Notes: a model not told the origin generated them from the letters alone. Shown: positions 1-9,685, numbered from the stretch's first letter. The stretch: DNA of 64,000 nucleotides from Flavobacterium rakeshii (GCF_009741375.1 NZ_WOWP01000013.1:124001-188000), one strand, 5' to 3'. Translations and numbers: made by a program.

Positions 1-424
<424 letters not shown>

Positions 425-444
425 TACAAGCATTCAGTATAACT

Positions 445-476
445 AAAAAGCTGCCCTAACCGGCAGCTTTTTTTTA
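445..476 (+). terminator. Rho-independent terminator after icd
   Basis: An 11-bp stem (AAAAAGCTGCC at 445-455 pairing with GGCAGCTTTTT at 462-472) has a six-base loop and runs into a T tract. It lies 20 bases behind the icd stop. Confidence 0.9.
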
Positions 477-752
477 TAATTTAACCTACAAATTCAACAC
501 TTCAGCTACTATTTAAAACGGTTGGGTAATAATAAATTTGCCTTTAAAGCGTGTCTAAATACTTTTGCGCAAAATTTAAAAAAACGTAAAGCATGTAACA
601 AAATACAATTTCAAACGTCTGTTAGACGTTATCAATCCAAATATTAAAGAATAATAAGGAGATTGTACTTTTTGCCGAGAATAATTTACCTTTATCATAA
701 TTTAGTATTCGAATTTTGCTAAAAAGAAAACAACAACCAATCAATCAAAAAA
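477..752. other. Intergenic region upstream of the TonB receptor, with a 17-bp dyad
   Basis: No gene is visible here. The clearest structure is a perfect inverted repeat, AACGTCT-GTT-AGACGTT, at 614-630. It could be an operator or a small hairpin. TAAATTTG at 533-540 matches the Bacteroidota -7 box, but I see no well-spaced -33 box. I find no TPP riboswitch, although thiN lies downstream. Confidence 0.5.
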
Positions 753-3131
753 ATGAACACTATTACCCAGAGATGCCTCACGGCCATCTTACTATTGTTC
801 GCTGCTGTAGGTTTTTCCCAAGAAAAATACACGCTCAGCGGAACAATCTCAGACATGAGCAGCAGTGAAACCCTTATTGGAGCTACCGTTTACATTGTAG
901 AAACCCAAACTGCTATCTCAACAAATGAATATGGTTTCTTTTCCATATCACTTCCGGAAGGTACTTACACCATTGAAATTAGTTATGTAAGTTTTTCCAC
1001 TATTACCGAGACTGTAAACCTGAACCAAAACATCAGGAAAAACTACGAACTCTCATCATCAAGCCAGGAACTTAGCGAAATTGTAATTTCAGACAATCAG
1101 CCAAGGGCTAACATCAAGAAGCCCGAAATGAGTGTTAACAAACTCTCTGTACAGGAAATTAAAAAAATGCCTGTAGTTATGGGAGAGGTAGACGTTTTAA
1201 AATCCATACTTACCCTACCGGGGGTTACTAATGCCGGAGAGGGATCATCGGGCTTTAACGTGCGTGGTGGCGCTGCCGATCAAAACCTTATATTACTGGA
1301 TGAGGCTACCATATTTAACTCCTCTCACCTTTTCGGTTTCTTTTCGGTATTCAATTCAGATGCCATTAAAGACCTTAAACTGTACAAAGGCGGAATCCCT
1401 GCACGTTACGGTGGCAGGTTATCATCGGTACTGGATATATACCAGAAAGAAGGTAATAAAAATGAATTCCATATGAATGGCGGTATAGGTGCTATTTCCA
1501 GCCGTTTACTGGCCGAAGGTCCGCTTGTAAAAGGCAAAGGCTCTTTTCTTATAGGTGGTAGAGCTTCATATGCTCACCTTTTTCTTAAACTAGCCGATAA
1601 TGACAACTCAGCTTATTTTTACGACCTAAATACCAAGTTAAGCTACCAGCTAAATGAAAACAATAACCTGTACCTTTCGGGTTACTTTGGTCGCGATTTA
1701 TTTAATCTGAGCAATAGTTTTAATAACGTATACGGTAACACGGTACTTAACCTGAGATGGAATCACCTGTTTAACGAAAAACTGTTCTCTAATGCTTCAT
1801 TAATCTACAGTGATTACTACTACGGCTTAGAGCTTGGTTTTGTAGGCTTTACATGGGAATCAGGGATTAAAAACTATAATTTCAAATACGACTTTAAGAA
1901 CTATATTTCAGACAAGTTTAAGCTAAACTATGGTGTTAATGCCGTTTACTACGATTTTAATCCGGGTACTATTAAACCTATTGACGAAACCTCAACGGTT
2001 AACCCCGATCAGCTAGATAAAAAATATGCTTTTGAGCCTGCTGCTTACATTGAGGCAGAACACGAACTTACCGATAATATTACTATAAGTTATGGAGTTC
2101 GCTACAGTATGTTCTACAGAATGGGACAACAGGAAATGGCACTTTATGCTAACGACCAACCTGTGGTGTTTAACGACGAACTTAAAATATATGAGAAAGG
2201 CGAAATTACAGGTACCGAATATTACAGCAGCGGTAAAACCATCGCCGATTTTAGTAATCTGGAACCAAGAGCAGGTGTTTCCTTTAAACTGGACGACAAT
2301 CAGTCTATAAAAGCCAGCTATAACAGGATGGCACAATACCTTCACCTAATTTCTAACACAGCATCCCCTACTCCGCTTGACGTATGGGCACCAAGTGGTA
2401 AGTACATCAAACCACAGTTGTTGGATCAGGTTGCTTTAGGGTACTTCAGAAACTTTAAGGATAACGAATACTCTCTTGAAGCCGAAACCTTTTACAAAAA
2501 AGTAAAAAACAGAGTTGATTATATTGACGGAGCCGACCTTATTGCTAACAACAATATTGAGCAGGTTATACTTAACGGTAAAGCCCGTTCATACGGACTT
2601 GAAATCCTTTTCAGGAAAAATACAGGTAAGCTAACAGGATGGGTTTCTTATACCCTTTCCAGATCAGAACAGCAAACACCAGGCAGAACATCAAGCGAAA
2701 CAGGTATAAACAATGGCGGATGGTACCTTTCGGGTTATGACAAGCTCCACAATCTTTCGGTTACAGGATCTTATGAATACAACAACAAATGGTCGTTTGG
2801 AGCAATTTTCGCGTTACAGTCGGGCAAGCCTGTTACCTATCCAAACGGACAGTATGTATATGGTGATTTAGTAATTCCAAGCTACGGACTGAGAAACGAA
2901 AACAGGGTTCCGGCATACCACCATCTGGATGTATCGGCTACCTATACTCCAAAACCCGATAAGAAAAAAGGATGGCAGGGCGAATGGGTATTTAGTATCT
3001 ACAACCTGTACAACAGGATGAATGCCGCTTCTATAAACTTTAGGCAAAACGAAGATACCGGAGCTAATGAGGCTGTAAGACTTTCTATATTCGGTGTAAT
3101 ACCAAGTGTTACCTACAACTTTAAATTCTAA
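753..3131 (+). CDS. TonB-dependent outer-membrane receptor with N-terminal carboxypeptidase-regulatory-like domain
   Basis: This 792-residue protein should be an energised outer-membrane import pore. Residues 1-23 form a signal peptide ending in GFSQ. Residues ~27-105 form the Ig-like carboxypeptidase-regulatory domain typical of Bacteroidota receptors (GTISD...LIGATVYI...NEYGFFSISLPEGTY). The plug follows at ~115-240 (LPGVTNAGEGSSGFNVRGG and an LLDEA segment), and the rest is a beta-barrel ending in TYNFKF with a terminal aromatic residue. Two DUF4249 lipoproteins follow within 11 and 42 bases; these are regular partners of this receptor subfamily and may act like SusD. The substrate is not evident. 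The nearby thiN gene allows a link to thiamine, but that is only inference. Confidence 0.92.
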   Translation: MNTITQRCLTAILLLFAAVGFSQEKYTLSGTISDMSSSETLIGATVYIVETQTAISTNEYGFFSISLPEGTYTIEISYVSFSTITETVNLNQNIRKNYELSSSSQELSEIVISDNQPRANIKKPEMSVNKLSVQEIKKMPVVMGEVDVLKSILTLPGVTNAGEGSSGFNVRGGAADQNLILLDEATIFNSSHLFGFFSVFNSDAIKDLKLYKGGIPARYGGRLSSVLDIYQKEGNKNEFHMNGGIGAISSRLLAEGPLVKGKGSFLIGGRASYAHLFLKLADNDNSAYFYDLNTKLSYQLNENNNLYLSGYFGRDLFNLSNSFNNVYGNTVLNLRWNHLFNEKLFSNASLIYSDYYYGLELGFVGFTWESGIKNYNFKYDFKNYISDKFKLNYGVNAVYYDFNPGTIKPIDETSTVNPDQLDKKYAFEPAAYIEAEHELTDNITISYGVRYSMFYRMGQQEMALYANDQPVVFNDELKIYEKGEITGTEYYSSGKTIADFSNLEPRAGVSFKLDDNQSIKASYNRMAQYLHLISNTASPTPLDVWAPSGKYIKPQLLDQVALGYFRNFKDNEYSLEAETFYKKVKNRVDYIDGADLIANNNIEQVILNGKARSYGLEILFRKNTGKLTGWVSYTLSRSEQQTPGRTSSETGINNGGWYLSGYDKLHNLSVTGSYEYNNKWSFGAIFALQSGKPVTYPNGQYVYGDLVIPSYGLRNENRVPAYHHLDVSATYTPKPDKKKGWQGEWVFSIYNLYNRMNAASINFRQNEDTGANEAVRLSIFGVIPSVTYNFKF

Positions 3132-3141
3132 GACAATCACC

Positions 3142-3966
3142 ATGAAAAATATAAAACTCCTACTATTATTATTTACCGCTTCACTGGCTCTTACAGGTTG
3201 TGAAGATGTAATTGATGTAGACCTAGACACAGCAGAACCAAGACTGGTTATTGACGCCTCTATAGAATGGTTAAAGGGTACAGACGGAAGTAACCAAACC
3301 ATAAAACTAACTACAACAACAGGGTATTATGAACCGGAAATCCCTGTAGTATCGGGCGCTACGGTATTTGTTACCAATAATACAACGGGTACTGTATTTA
3401 CTTTTAACGAAGTACCGAATACCGGTAATTACGTGTGTAATGATTTTATTCCTGTAATTAATAATGAATACTCTCTTACCGTAATTAACGACGGAGAAAC
3501 GTATACGGCTACCGAAAAACTATTTGCCGTTCCTGAAATCTCTAATGTGGTACAGGATGATGAAGGTGGTATTTTAGGCGATGAAATTGAAGTACGTTTC
3601 TTTTGGCAGGATAACGGTGCCGAAGTTAACTACTACATGGGTCGCTTTGATATAGATGCACTGCCTTACCCTGATTATGATGCACTTGACGATGAGTTTT
3701 TCCAAGGAAATGAAATGTTTGCCTTTATAAATCATGAAGACCTGAAAGCAGGCGATATTGTGAGCTTTAAGCTTGGCGGCACTTCCGAAAGGTTTTTTAA
3801 TTATCTTATGCAGCTTACAAATATTGCCGAACCTGGAGGTGGCCCGTTCCAAATTCCGCCTACAGCTGTACGTGGTAATCTGGTAAACCAAACCAACATA
3901 GACAACTATGCTTTTGGCTATTTCCGCGTTACAGAAGTAGACATTATGGAGTATACCGTACAATAA
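3142..3966 (+). CDS. DUF4249 domain lipoprotein (first copy)
   Basis: The start is placed at ATG 3142, 11 bases after the receptor stop, instead of the longer frame opening inside the receptor gene. This start gives a proper lipoprotein signal (MKNIKLLLLLFTASLALTGC) with the lipid-modified Cys at residue 20. The 274-residue mature protein has the DUF4249 pattern, with an N-terminal EDVIDVDL segment and a C-terminal RGNLVNQTNIDNYAFGYF block. These surface or periplasmic lipoproteins accompany TonB receptors in Bacteroidota. It is a paralogue of the next gene, probably co-transcribed with the receptor, and may help capture the substrate. No catalytic motif is visible. Confidence 0.85.
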   Translation: MKNIKLLLLLFTASLALTGCEDVIDVDLDTAEPRLVIDASIEWLKGTDGSNQTIKLTTTTGYYEPEIPVVSGATVFVTNNTTGTVFTFNEVPNTGNYVCNDFIPVINNEYSLTVINDGETYTATEKLFAVPEISNVVQDDEGGILGDEIEVRFFWQDNGAEVNYYMGRFDIDALPYPDYDALDDEFFQGNEMFAFINHEDLKAGDIVSFKLGGTSERFFNYLMQLTNIAEPGGGPFQIPPTAVRGNLVNQTNIDNYAFGYFRVTEVDIMEYTVQ

Positions 3967-4008
3967 TTACTTTATTTTTGTGTTAGGTTGTAAGCGAACC
4001 TCCACAAA

Positions 4009-4833
4009 ATGAGAAAAATATACTATTTATTACTCGTCTTCATGAGCCTTTTTATAACGGCTTGTGAAGACGTTGTTGATTTAGATATACCCACTTCTCC
4101 GCCCCGTCTTGTGGTCGATGCTTCAATAAATTGGATAAAAGGATATACCGGGCAACATCAAACTATTCGGCTAACCACTACTACAGGCTTTTACGATACG
4201 GTTATACCTACTGTAATGGGTGCTAAAGTGTATGTAAAAAACAGTAATAACGATGTGTATAACTTCACAGAGTCTGACAACATACAAAAAACAGGACAGT
4301 ATATTTGTGATAACTTCCTGCCTGTTATAAACGAAACGTATACACTATACATTGAGCTAAACGGAGAAACCTATACCGCAACCGAAACTCTTATTAGCGT
4401 ACCACAACTGGAGGAAGTAGTACAAACTGCCGAAGGGTTTAATGACGATGACACCACTTTAAGAGCTTACTTTCAGGATCCTCCCAATGAGGAAAATTAT
4501 TATATGCATAGCTTTGTAAGACTTGATAGAGGATCTAACGACGCTATTTTTGACGACGAGTTTGTTAACGGAAATTATACTTACACCATTCGTTTGTATG
4601 ACGATTTACAGCAAAATGAAGAAATGATAATTTACCTGTATGGCATTTCTCCACGCTATTACGACTACATGAGTAAGTTACTGAGCCTAATTCCGCCCGA
4701 TACTCCAAACCCTTTTCAAACACCCCCTATTAGCGTGAGGGGTAATATTGTAAACCAAACCAACCCCGATAATTATCCTTTAGGTTATTTCAGGCTTAGT
4801 GAAGCTTCCTTTATTGAGTATACAGTACAATAA
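4009..4833 (+). CDS. DUF4249 domain lipoprotein (second copy)
   Basis: This 274-residue lipoprotein has the signal MRKIYYLLLVFMSLFITAC, with Cys at residue 19. It shares its layout with the preceding gene: EDVVDLDI after the Cys, matching TTTTGFYD and ATETL segments, and the terminal RGNIVNQTNPDNYPLGYF and EYTVQ blocks. The two genes are tandem duplicates that have clearly diverged. A TATTTTTG box at 3973-3980, between them, resembles the Bacteroidota -7 element, so some independent transcription is possible. The role is inferred as accessory ligand binding for the upstream TonB receptor. Confidence 0.85.
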   Translation: MRKIYYLLLVFMSLFITACEDVVDLDIPTSPPRLVVDASINWIKGYTGQHQTIRLTTTTGFYDTVIPTVMGAKVYVKNSNNDVYNFTESDNIQKTGQYICDNFLPVINETYTLYIELNGETYTATETLISVPQLEEVVQTAEGFNDDDTTLRAYFQDPPNEENYYMHSFVRLDRGSNDAIFDDEFVNGNYTYTIRLYDDLQQNEEMIIYLYGISPRYYDYMSKLLSLIPPDTPNPFQTPPISVRGNIVNQTNPDNYPLGYFRLSEASFIEYTVQ

Positions 4834-4847
4834 AGTTTGTATTTTTG
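4814..4847 (+). promoter_or_regulatory. Predicted promoter for thiN
   Basis: TTG at 4814-4816 is followed after 23 bases by TATTTTTG at 4840-4847, matching the Bacteroidota TTG/TAnnTTTG form at the upper spacing limit. The -33 box lies in the 3' end of the preceding gene. Transcription would begin a few bases before ATG 4865, giving a very short leader. Confidence 0.5.
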
Positions 4848-4864
4848 CTCTCTAAATCAAAATT

Positions 4865-5527
4865 ATGTCATCCCACCACATTGTTAGAGACGATCAGGAA
4901 CCTGCATTAATTATTGCAAACGGTGCAGCATGCAGTAAAGAGCTTATGGGGCAGTTACTGGAGTGGTCTCCGCTTGTAATAGTACTTGATAACGCCATTG
5001 AACGTGTAATGGAACTGGGCATTAAAGTAGATGTGTTGCTTGGCGATTTTGACAATGGTTTTGATGCCGAAAAATACAAGGAGTTACAATATCCGCTGGA
5101 AATAGTGCATACCCCCAGTCAGGATAAAACTGACCTTGAAAAAGCACTGGACTACCTTATAGACAGAAAAATACCCGCTGCCAATGTAATTTGGGCTACA
5201 GGTAAACGTGCCGACCATACCATTACAAACATTACTAATATTGTTCGCTACCGTGACCTTATCAAGGTGGTTATACTGGATGATCACTCTAAGGTATTCC
5301 TGCTTCCTAAAAAGTTTGAGAAATGGTATCCTCAAAATACTCCGCTGTCACTAATCCCCATAGGAAAAGTAATTGGCATAAAAACCGAAAATCTTAAATA
5401 CGAACTCAATAACGAAGAGTTAACACTGGGTTACCGTACCGGCAGCAGTAATGTAACCCTCAAGGATGGTATAGTATTAATAGAACACAAGGAAGGCGAC
5501 CTCCTTATGATGGAGTGTTTTGATTAG
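4865..5527 (+). CDS. thiN: Thiamine pyrophosphokinase
   Basis: The enzyme transfers pyrophosphate from ATP to thiamine, giving the cofactor thiamine diphosphate in the cytoplasm. The 220-residue length is normal. Family motifs are visible: GDFDN at 60-64 for the metal/pyrophosphate site, QDKTDLEKAL at 86-95, and ATGKRADHTITNI at 111-123. The C-terminal half forms the thiamine-binding beta domain, with TGSSNVTLKDG near the end. It has its own predicted promoter but sits directly behind the TonB receptor/DUF4249 genes. No TPP riboswitch was seen. Confidence 0.85.
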   Translation: MSSHHIVRDDQEPALIIANGAACSKELMGQLLEWSPLVIVLDNAIERVMELGIKVDVLLGDFDNGFDAEKYKELQYPLEIVHTPSQDKTDLEKALDYLIDRKIPAANVIWATGKRADHTITNITNIVRYRDLIKVVILDDHSKVFLLPKKFEKWYPQNTPLSLIPIGKVIGIKTENLKYELNNEELTLGYRTGSSNVTLKDGIVLIEHKEGDLLMMECFD

Positions 5528-5607
5528 CTTTGGGTTAACCTTATTATTTAACGTACTGTTTATTTGATTTACTCCGGCACAATCAAATCCTCAAACAATC
5601 ATTTCAC

Positions 5608-5615
5608 TATCTTTG
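5608..5615 (+). promoter_or_regulatory. Predicted -7 box for uvrB
   Basis: TATCTTTG fits TAnnTTTG exactly and lies 53 bases before the uvrB ATG. I could not find a TTG at the expected 17-23 base spacing, so only the -7 part is supported. Confidence 0.4.
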
Positions 5616-5630
5616 TAAAAAAGGAAGGAA

Positions 5631-5670
5631 AAACAGAAAAATGAAATTCAAAACAGAAAAATGAAATTCA
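5631..5670 (+). repeat. Perfect 20-bp tandem duplication across the uvrB start
   Basis: Bases 5631-5650 and 5651-5670 are identical. The unit contains the start region of uvrB including its ATG, so there are two ATGs, at 5641 and 5661. The first opens a seven-codon frame (MKFKTEK) whose TGA at 5662-5664 overlaps the true uvrB ATG as ATGA. Confidence 0.95.
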
Positions 5671-7649
5671 AAGTAGTATCTGATTATAAACCTATGGGCG
5701 ACCAGCCCGCAGCCATAAAACAGCTTAGTGAGGGCATAAATTCAGGAGAACGTTTCCAGACACTTTTAGGGGTTACCGGTTCGGGTAAAACATTTACCGT
5801 GGCAAACGTGGTAGAAAATGTACAACGCCCTACACTTGTACTGGCACACAACAAAACACTGGCAGCACAGCTGTACACAGAGTTCAAACAGTTTTTCCCC
5901 GATAATGCCGTAGAGTACTTTGTTTCCTACTACGACTACTATCAGCCCGAAGCTTATATTCCCGTAACGGGAACTTATATAGAAAAAGACCTCTCGATTA
6001 ACGAAGAGCTCGAAAAAATGCGTTTAAGTACTACCTCATCCCTGCTTTCGGGCAGGCGCGATGTACTGGTGGTAGCCTCGGTTTCGTGCCTTTATGGTAT
6101 TGGTAACCCGGTGGAATTCCAAAAAAACGTAATTTCCATAGAGCGCGATCAGGTTATATCGAGAACCAAATTATTACACAGGCTGGTACAGAGCCTTTAC
6201 TCCCGTACCGAAGCCGAGTTCCTGCCAGGAACCTTCCGTATTAAGGGAGACACCGTAGAGATTTTCCCCAGTTATGCCGATGATCCTTTCAGGGTACACT
6301 TTTTTGGTGATGAGATTGAAGAAATTGAAGCCTTTGATGCCAAAACTGCACTTGTAATTGAAAAGTATGACCGACTGAATATTTACCCTGCCAATATGTT
6401 TGTTACATCGCCCGATGTACTGCAGGGAGCTATATGGGACATTCAGCAGGATCTTGTAAAGCAGGTAGATTACTTTAAAGAGATAGGCAAACACCTGGAG
6501 GCAAAACGCCTTGAAGAACGTACTAACTTTGACCTGGAAATGATTCGTGAACTGGGGTACTGTTCGGGTATCGAGAACTACTCGCGTTACCTGGACCGCA
6601 GGCTACCGGGTACAAGACCTTTCTGTTTGTTGGATTACTTCCCCGATGATTTTTTAATGGTTATAGATGAGAGCCACGTAACCGTATCGCAGGTACATGC
6701 CATGTATGGCGGCGACCGCTCCCGTAAGGAAAACCTTGTGGAGTATGGATTCAGGCTTCCGGCTGCGATGGATAACCGTCCGCTTAAATTTGAAGAGTTT
6801 GAGTCACTACAAAATCAGGTGGTGTATGTAAGTGCTACCCCAGCCGACTACGAGCTTCAAAAAAGTGACGGTATTTATGTAGAGCAGGTTATACGCCCTA
6901 CAGGATTGCTGGACCCGATTATAGAAGTGCGCCCAAGCCTTAACCAGATAGACGACCTTATTGAGGAAATACAGCAACGTGTAGAGGCAGACGAACGTGT
7001 TTTGGTCACTACCCTAACCAAGCGTATGGCGGAAGAGTTGGCTAAATACCTTACCAAGGTAGCCATACGATGCCGTTACATCCACTCGGAAGTAGATACA
7101 CTGGAACGTGTGGAAATCATGCAGGATCTGCGTAAAGGTCTGTTTGACGTGCTTATTGGGGTTAACCTTTTAAGAGAGGGACTTGACTTACCCGAAGTAT
7201 CGCTTGTTGCCATACTGGATGCCGATAAGGAAGGCTTTTTGAGAAGTACGCGTTCGCTGGTACAAACCGTGGGGCGTGCTGCCCGTAACGTGAACGGTAA
7301 GGCGATTATGTATGCCGATAAAATTACCGACAGTATGCAACGTACTATTGACGAGACCAACTACCGCCGTGAAAAACAGATGAACTTTAATAAGGCAAAC
7401 GGTATAGAACCTAAAGCCCTTAACAAGAAAATTGAGAACTCACTGTCTAAGAGTCCGGTGTCGTCATACCATTATGACAACGCGCCTAAAATGGCTGCCG
7501 AGCCCGATACCACTTATATGGCCAAAGGCGAAATTGAAAAGATTATACGCGAAAAACGTAAGGCTATGGAAAAAGCCGCCAAAGATCTTGACTTTATGCA
7601 GGCTGCCAAGTTAAGGGACGAAATTAAAGTGTTGCAGGATAAGATTTAA
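5661..7649 (+). CDS. uvrB: Excinuclease ABC subunit B
   Basis: UvrB is the helicase-like damage-verification subunit of nucleotide excision repair, working with UvrA and UvrC. The 662-residue length is typical. The Walker A segment GVTGSGKT is at 37-44, and the Tyr-rich beta-hairpin that clamps DNA (YYDYYQPEAYIPVTGTYIEK) is near residue 94. A DESH box lies near 336, the helicase segment QTVGRAARN near 535, and the C-terminal UVR domain (EKAAKDLDFMQAAKLRDEI) at ~632-655 binds UvrC. ATG 5661 is chosen because MKFKVVSDY is the usual start; the upstream ATG in the tandem repeat runs into a stop. Confidence 0.97.
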   Translation: MKFKVVSDYKPMGDQPAAIKQLSEGINSGERFQTLLGVTGSGKTFTVANVVENVQRPTLVLAHNKTLAAQLYTEFKQFFPDNAVEYFVSYYDYYQPEAYIPVTGTYIEKDLSINEELEKMRLSTTSSLLSGRRDVLVVASVSCLYGIGNPVEFQKNVISIERDQVISRTKLLHRLVQSLYSRTEAEFLPGTFRIKGDTVEIFPSYADDPFRVHFFGDEIEEIEAFDAKTALVIEKYDRLNIYPANMFVTSPDVLQGAIWDIQQDLVKQVDYFKEIGKHLEAKRLEERTNFDLEMIRELGYCSGIENYSRYLDRRLPGTRPFCLLDYFPDDFLMVIDESHVTVSQVHAMYGGDRSRKENLVEYGFRLPAAMDNRPLKFEEFESLQNQVVYVSATPADYELQKSDGIYVEQVIRPTGLLDPIIEVRPSLNQIDDLIEEIQQRVEADERVLVTTLTKRMAEELAKYLTKVAIRCRYIHSEVDTLERVEIMQDLRKGLFDVLIGVNLLREGLDLPEVSLVAILDADKEGFLRSTRSLVQTVGRAARNVNGKAIMYADKITDSMQRTIDETNYRREKQMNFNKANGIEPKALNKKIENSLSKSPVSSYHYDNAPKMAAEPDTTYMAKGEIEKIIREKRKAMEKAAKDLDFMQAAKLRDEIKVLQDKI

Positions 7650-7652
7650 GGT

Positions 7653-8912
7653 ATGAAATACATATTTATAGATACTAATATTTTTTTACATTTCAGAGAT
7701 TTTGAAGAAATCAACTGGTTAGAAGAATCTTCTTCTGAACAATGTAAAATTATAATTGCTCCCATCGTATTAGACGAACTGGATTCAAAAAAAATAGGTA
7801 ATAACAAAATTAGTAACAGAGCTAGAAGAGCTCTAAACAAAATTGAGGAGTTTTGTGAGATTAACTTATTAGAAATAAAAAAGAATATTTTTTTTGAACT
7901 AATTCTTGAAAAACCTTCAAAATCAACATACAATCAGTATAACTTAAACTTTGACGAACAAGACCATCGATTAATAGCTAGCATACTTGAATTTAGCAAA
8001 AATCATTCTATCGATAACATTTTATTATACACAAATGATGTAGGTCCTAGATTAAGAGCCAGGCAATTAAATATACAATCGTTAAAGCCTAATTCTAAAT
8101 ACTTTTTAAAAGATGAATTAACAGAAGATGAAAGAAAAATCAAAGCCTTAGAAAAAGAAAATCTGACTTTGAAATCTAAAATTCCAAATATTTCATTGGA
8201 ACTTTCCTCTGGTACTTTTCATAAATTTATTTTACAACCATTAAAAGATATAGATTTTTTTAGATATAAGAATGAAAAAATTACAGCTTTAAAAAATGAA
8301 TTCCCTTATTTATATCTAAAAGAAACTGAAAACAGTTTGTTGCCTAAACTATTGGTTTATGATAAGATGCAAATAGAAAGTTATAATCAAGATTTAGATA
8401 ATTACTTTTTTAAATATGAAGAAAGTTTAAAAGAGATTTTTGATTATAATAAGATGCAATCTCTAACCTTCAAAACAAATTTTACAGTTTTGAATGAAGG
8501 AAACATACCAGCAGAAAACATCGATATACATCTATATTTTCCATCATTTTTAAATGTAGTTAAAGTGTCTTCATTAAAAGATAGTCCAAAGCTTCCTGAT
8601 CCACCTTATAAACCAGCTCATCGATTTGATTACTCAAAATTAAAGTTAGATACTATTTTTCCTTCATCTAAATTTAAAATTAATACTGATTTAGATTTTC
8701 ATCAAAGCTGTGAAATTACAAAGTTAAATTCAAACTATATTGTTAATTATAATATCAAAAATCTAAAACATGGATATAATGAAACATTAAATAAAATAGC
8801 TATAGTGTTTTCTGAATATTCTGAGATAAAAAGTTTTAAAATTGATTATATAATAAGTGCTGATAACATTCCTAATAAACTTTATGGAGAGCTTAATTTT
8901 ATTTTTGAATGA
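7653..8912 (+). CDS. PIN-domain protein, probable metal-dependent ribonuclease
   Basis: The first ~150 residues have the PIN nuclease pattern: FIDTNIFLHF with D7, E42 in VLDELDSKK, D104 in DEQDHRLIAS, and D129 in TNDVGPRLRAR. These acidic residues normally bind Mg/Mn. A charged helical stretch follows at ~158-172 (EDERKIKALEKENLTLKSK). The C-terminal ~240 residues are not recognised; they contain a beta-rich segment (LTFKTNFTVLNEGNIPAENIDIHLYF). It begins three bases after uvrB, with no room for a promoter. Its composition is clearly more AT-rich than uvrB, suggesting acquisition. No antitoxin-like gene is adjacent, so a classic VapBC pair is unlikely. The cellular target is unknown. Confidence 0.75.
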   Translation: MKYIFIDTNIFLHFRDFEEINWLEESSSEQCKIIIAPIVLDELDSKKIGNNKISNRARRALNKIEEFCEINLLEIKKNIFFELILEKPSKSTYNQYNLNFDEQDHRLIASILEFSKNHSIDNILLYTNDVGPRLRARQLNIQSLKPNSKYFLKDELTEDERKIKALEKENLTLKSKIPNISLELSSGTFHKFILQPLKDIDFFRYKNEKITALKNEFPYLYLKETENSLLPKLLVYDKMQIESYNQDLDNYFFKYEESLKEIFDYNKMQSLTFKTNFTVLNEGNIPAENIDIHLYFPSFLNVVKVSSLKDSPKLPDPPYKPAHRFDYSKLKLDTIFPSSKFKINTDLDFHQSCEITKLNSNYIVNYNIKNLKHGYNETLNKIAIVFSEYSEIKSFKIDYIISADNIPNKLYGELNFIFE

Positions 8913-8977
8913 TTTTTATACTATACTCTATTCTAAAATAAAATTTTAGTTCTAATAATCAACCAATAATAATCTAA

Positions 8978-9685
8978 ATGAAACATATCCTTACCCTTTG
9001 TTTCCTTCTAATCCTTAATAGCCTCTATGCTCAGGATTTTGCCTATATACAAGACAGTGATGGCTATTGCAATGTGAGAAACTCGGCTGACATTAATAAA
9101 ATAGAGACCCGGTTAAAAAATGGCTCTATTGTTTCCTGCTTTTTTGACGAAAATAATGCTACTGAAAAATGGATACCTGTAGATTATACAGACGCAGAAG
9201 GGAAAATAGCTAATGGTGTAGTTTATCGTGACCGTTTGGTTGTTATAAACGAAACCAACTTTAAAAAAATAACGGCTACAAAAATAAATGATAGTAGCAC
9301 CAAAATATCATTTGATACTGTCTCTATAATAGTAACCACAGAAAACTTTAATCCTAAAGGAAAGACTTTTACTTATTCTAAAGATTATCCCGACGTGATT
9401 GAATTTATAAACGGTAAGCCTTACTATGGTACAGATGGTGAAATGCCTACTACCCAATATGCATCAATACAGGTTACTATGGGAAATAAAATTATAAAAC
9501 TTCCTGGTCAAGCTCTTGAAAACCTGTATGAGCCCAACCTAAAACATACATGGGCTTATTATGATTCAAAAAATGATACCCTATTTATTGAAGCTTTTAA
9601 TAGTGATGGTGCGGGAGGATATATGATTATGTGGAAAATTGAGAAAGGCATTTATAAAGAAAAGGCTTTATTTTATGGCTTTTAA
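8978..9685 (+). CDS. Exported protein with SH3-like N-terminal region, unknown function
   Basis: Residues 1-19 are a signal peptide (MKHILTLCFLLILNSLYAQ). Residues ~20-90 resemble a bacterial SH3 domain (DGYCNVRNSAD..IETRLKNGSIV..WIPVDY..GVVYRDRL), a fold often involved in wall or protein binding. The remaining ~145 residues are not recognised. They include a repeated beta pattern and YDSKNDTLFIEAFNSDGAGGY near the end, which looks like the close of a periplasmic beta domain. It lies alone between the PIN gene and the MscS pair. Periplasmic or surface location is inferred; the activity is unknown. Confidence 0.6.
   Translation: MKHILTLCFLLILNSLYAQDFAYIQDSDGYCNVRNSADINKIETRLKNGSIVSCFFDENNATEKWIPVDYTDAEGKIANGVVYRDRLVVINETNFKKITATKINDSSTKISFDTVSIIVTTENFNPKGKTFTYSKDYPDVIEFINGKPYYGTDGEMPTTQYASIQVTMGNKIIKLPGQALENLYEPNLKHTWAYYDSKNDTLFIEAFNSDGAGGYMIMWKIEKGIYKEKALFYGF

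Noticed and set aside
425..752. TPP riboswitch upstream of the TonB receptor
   Set aside because: I looked for the conserved CTGAGA and related blocks because thiN is downstream, and did not find them.
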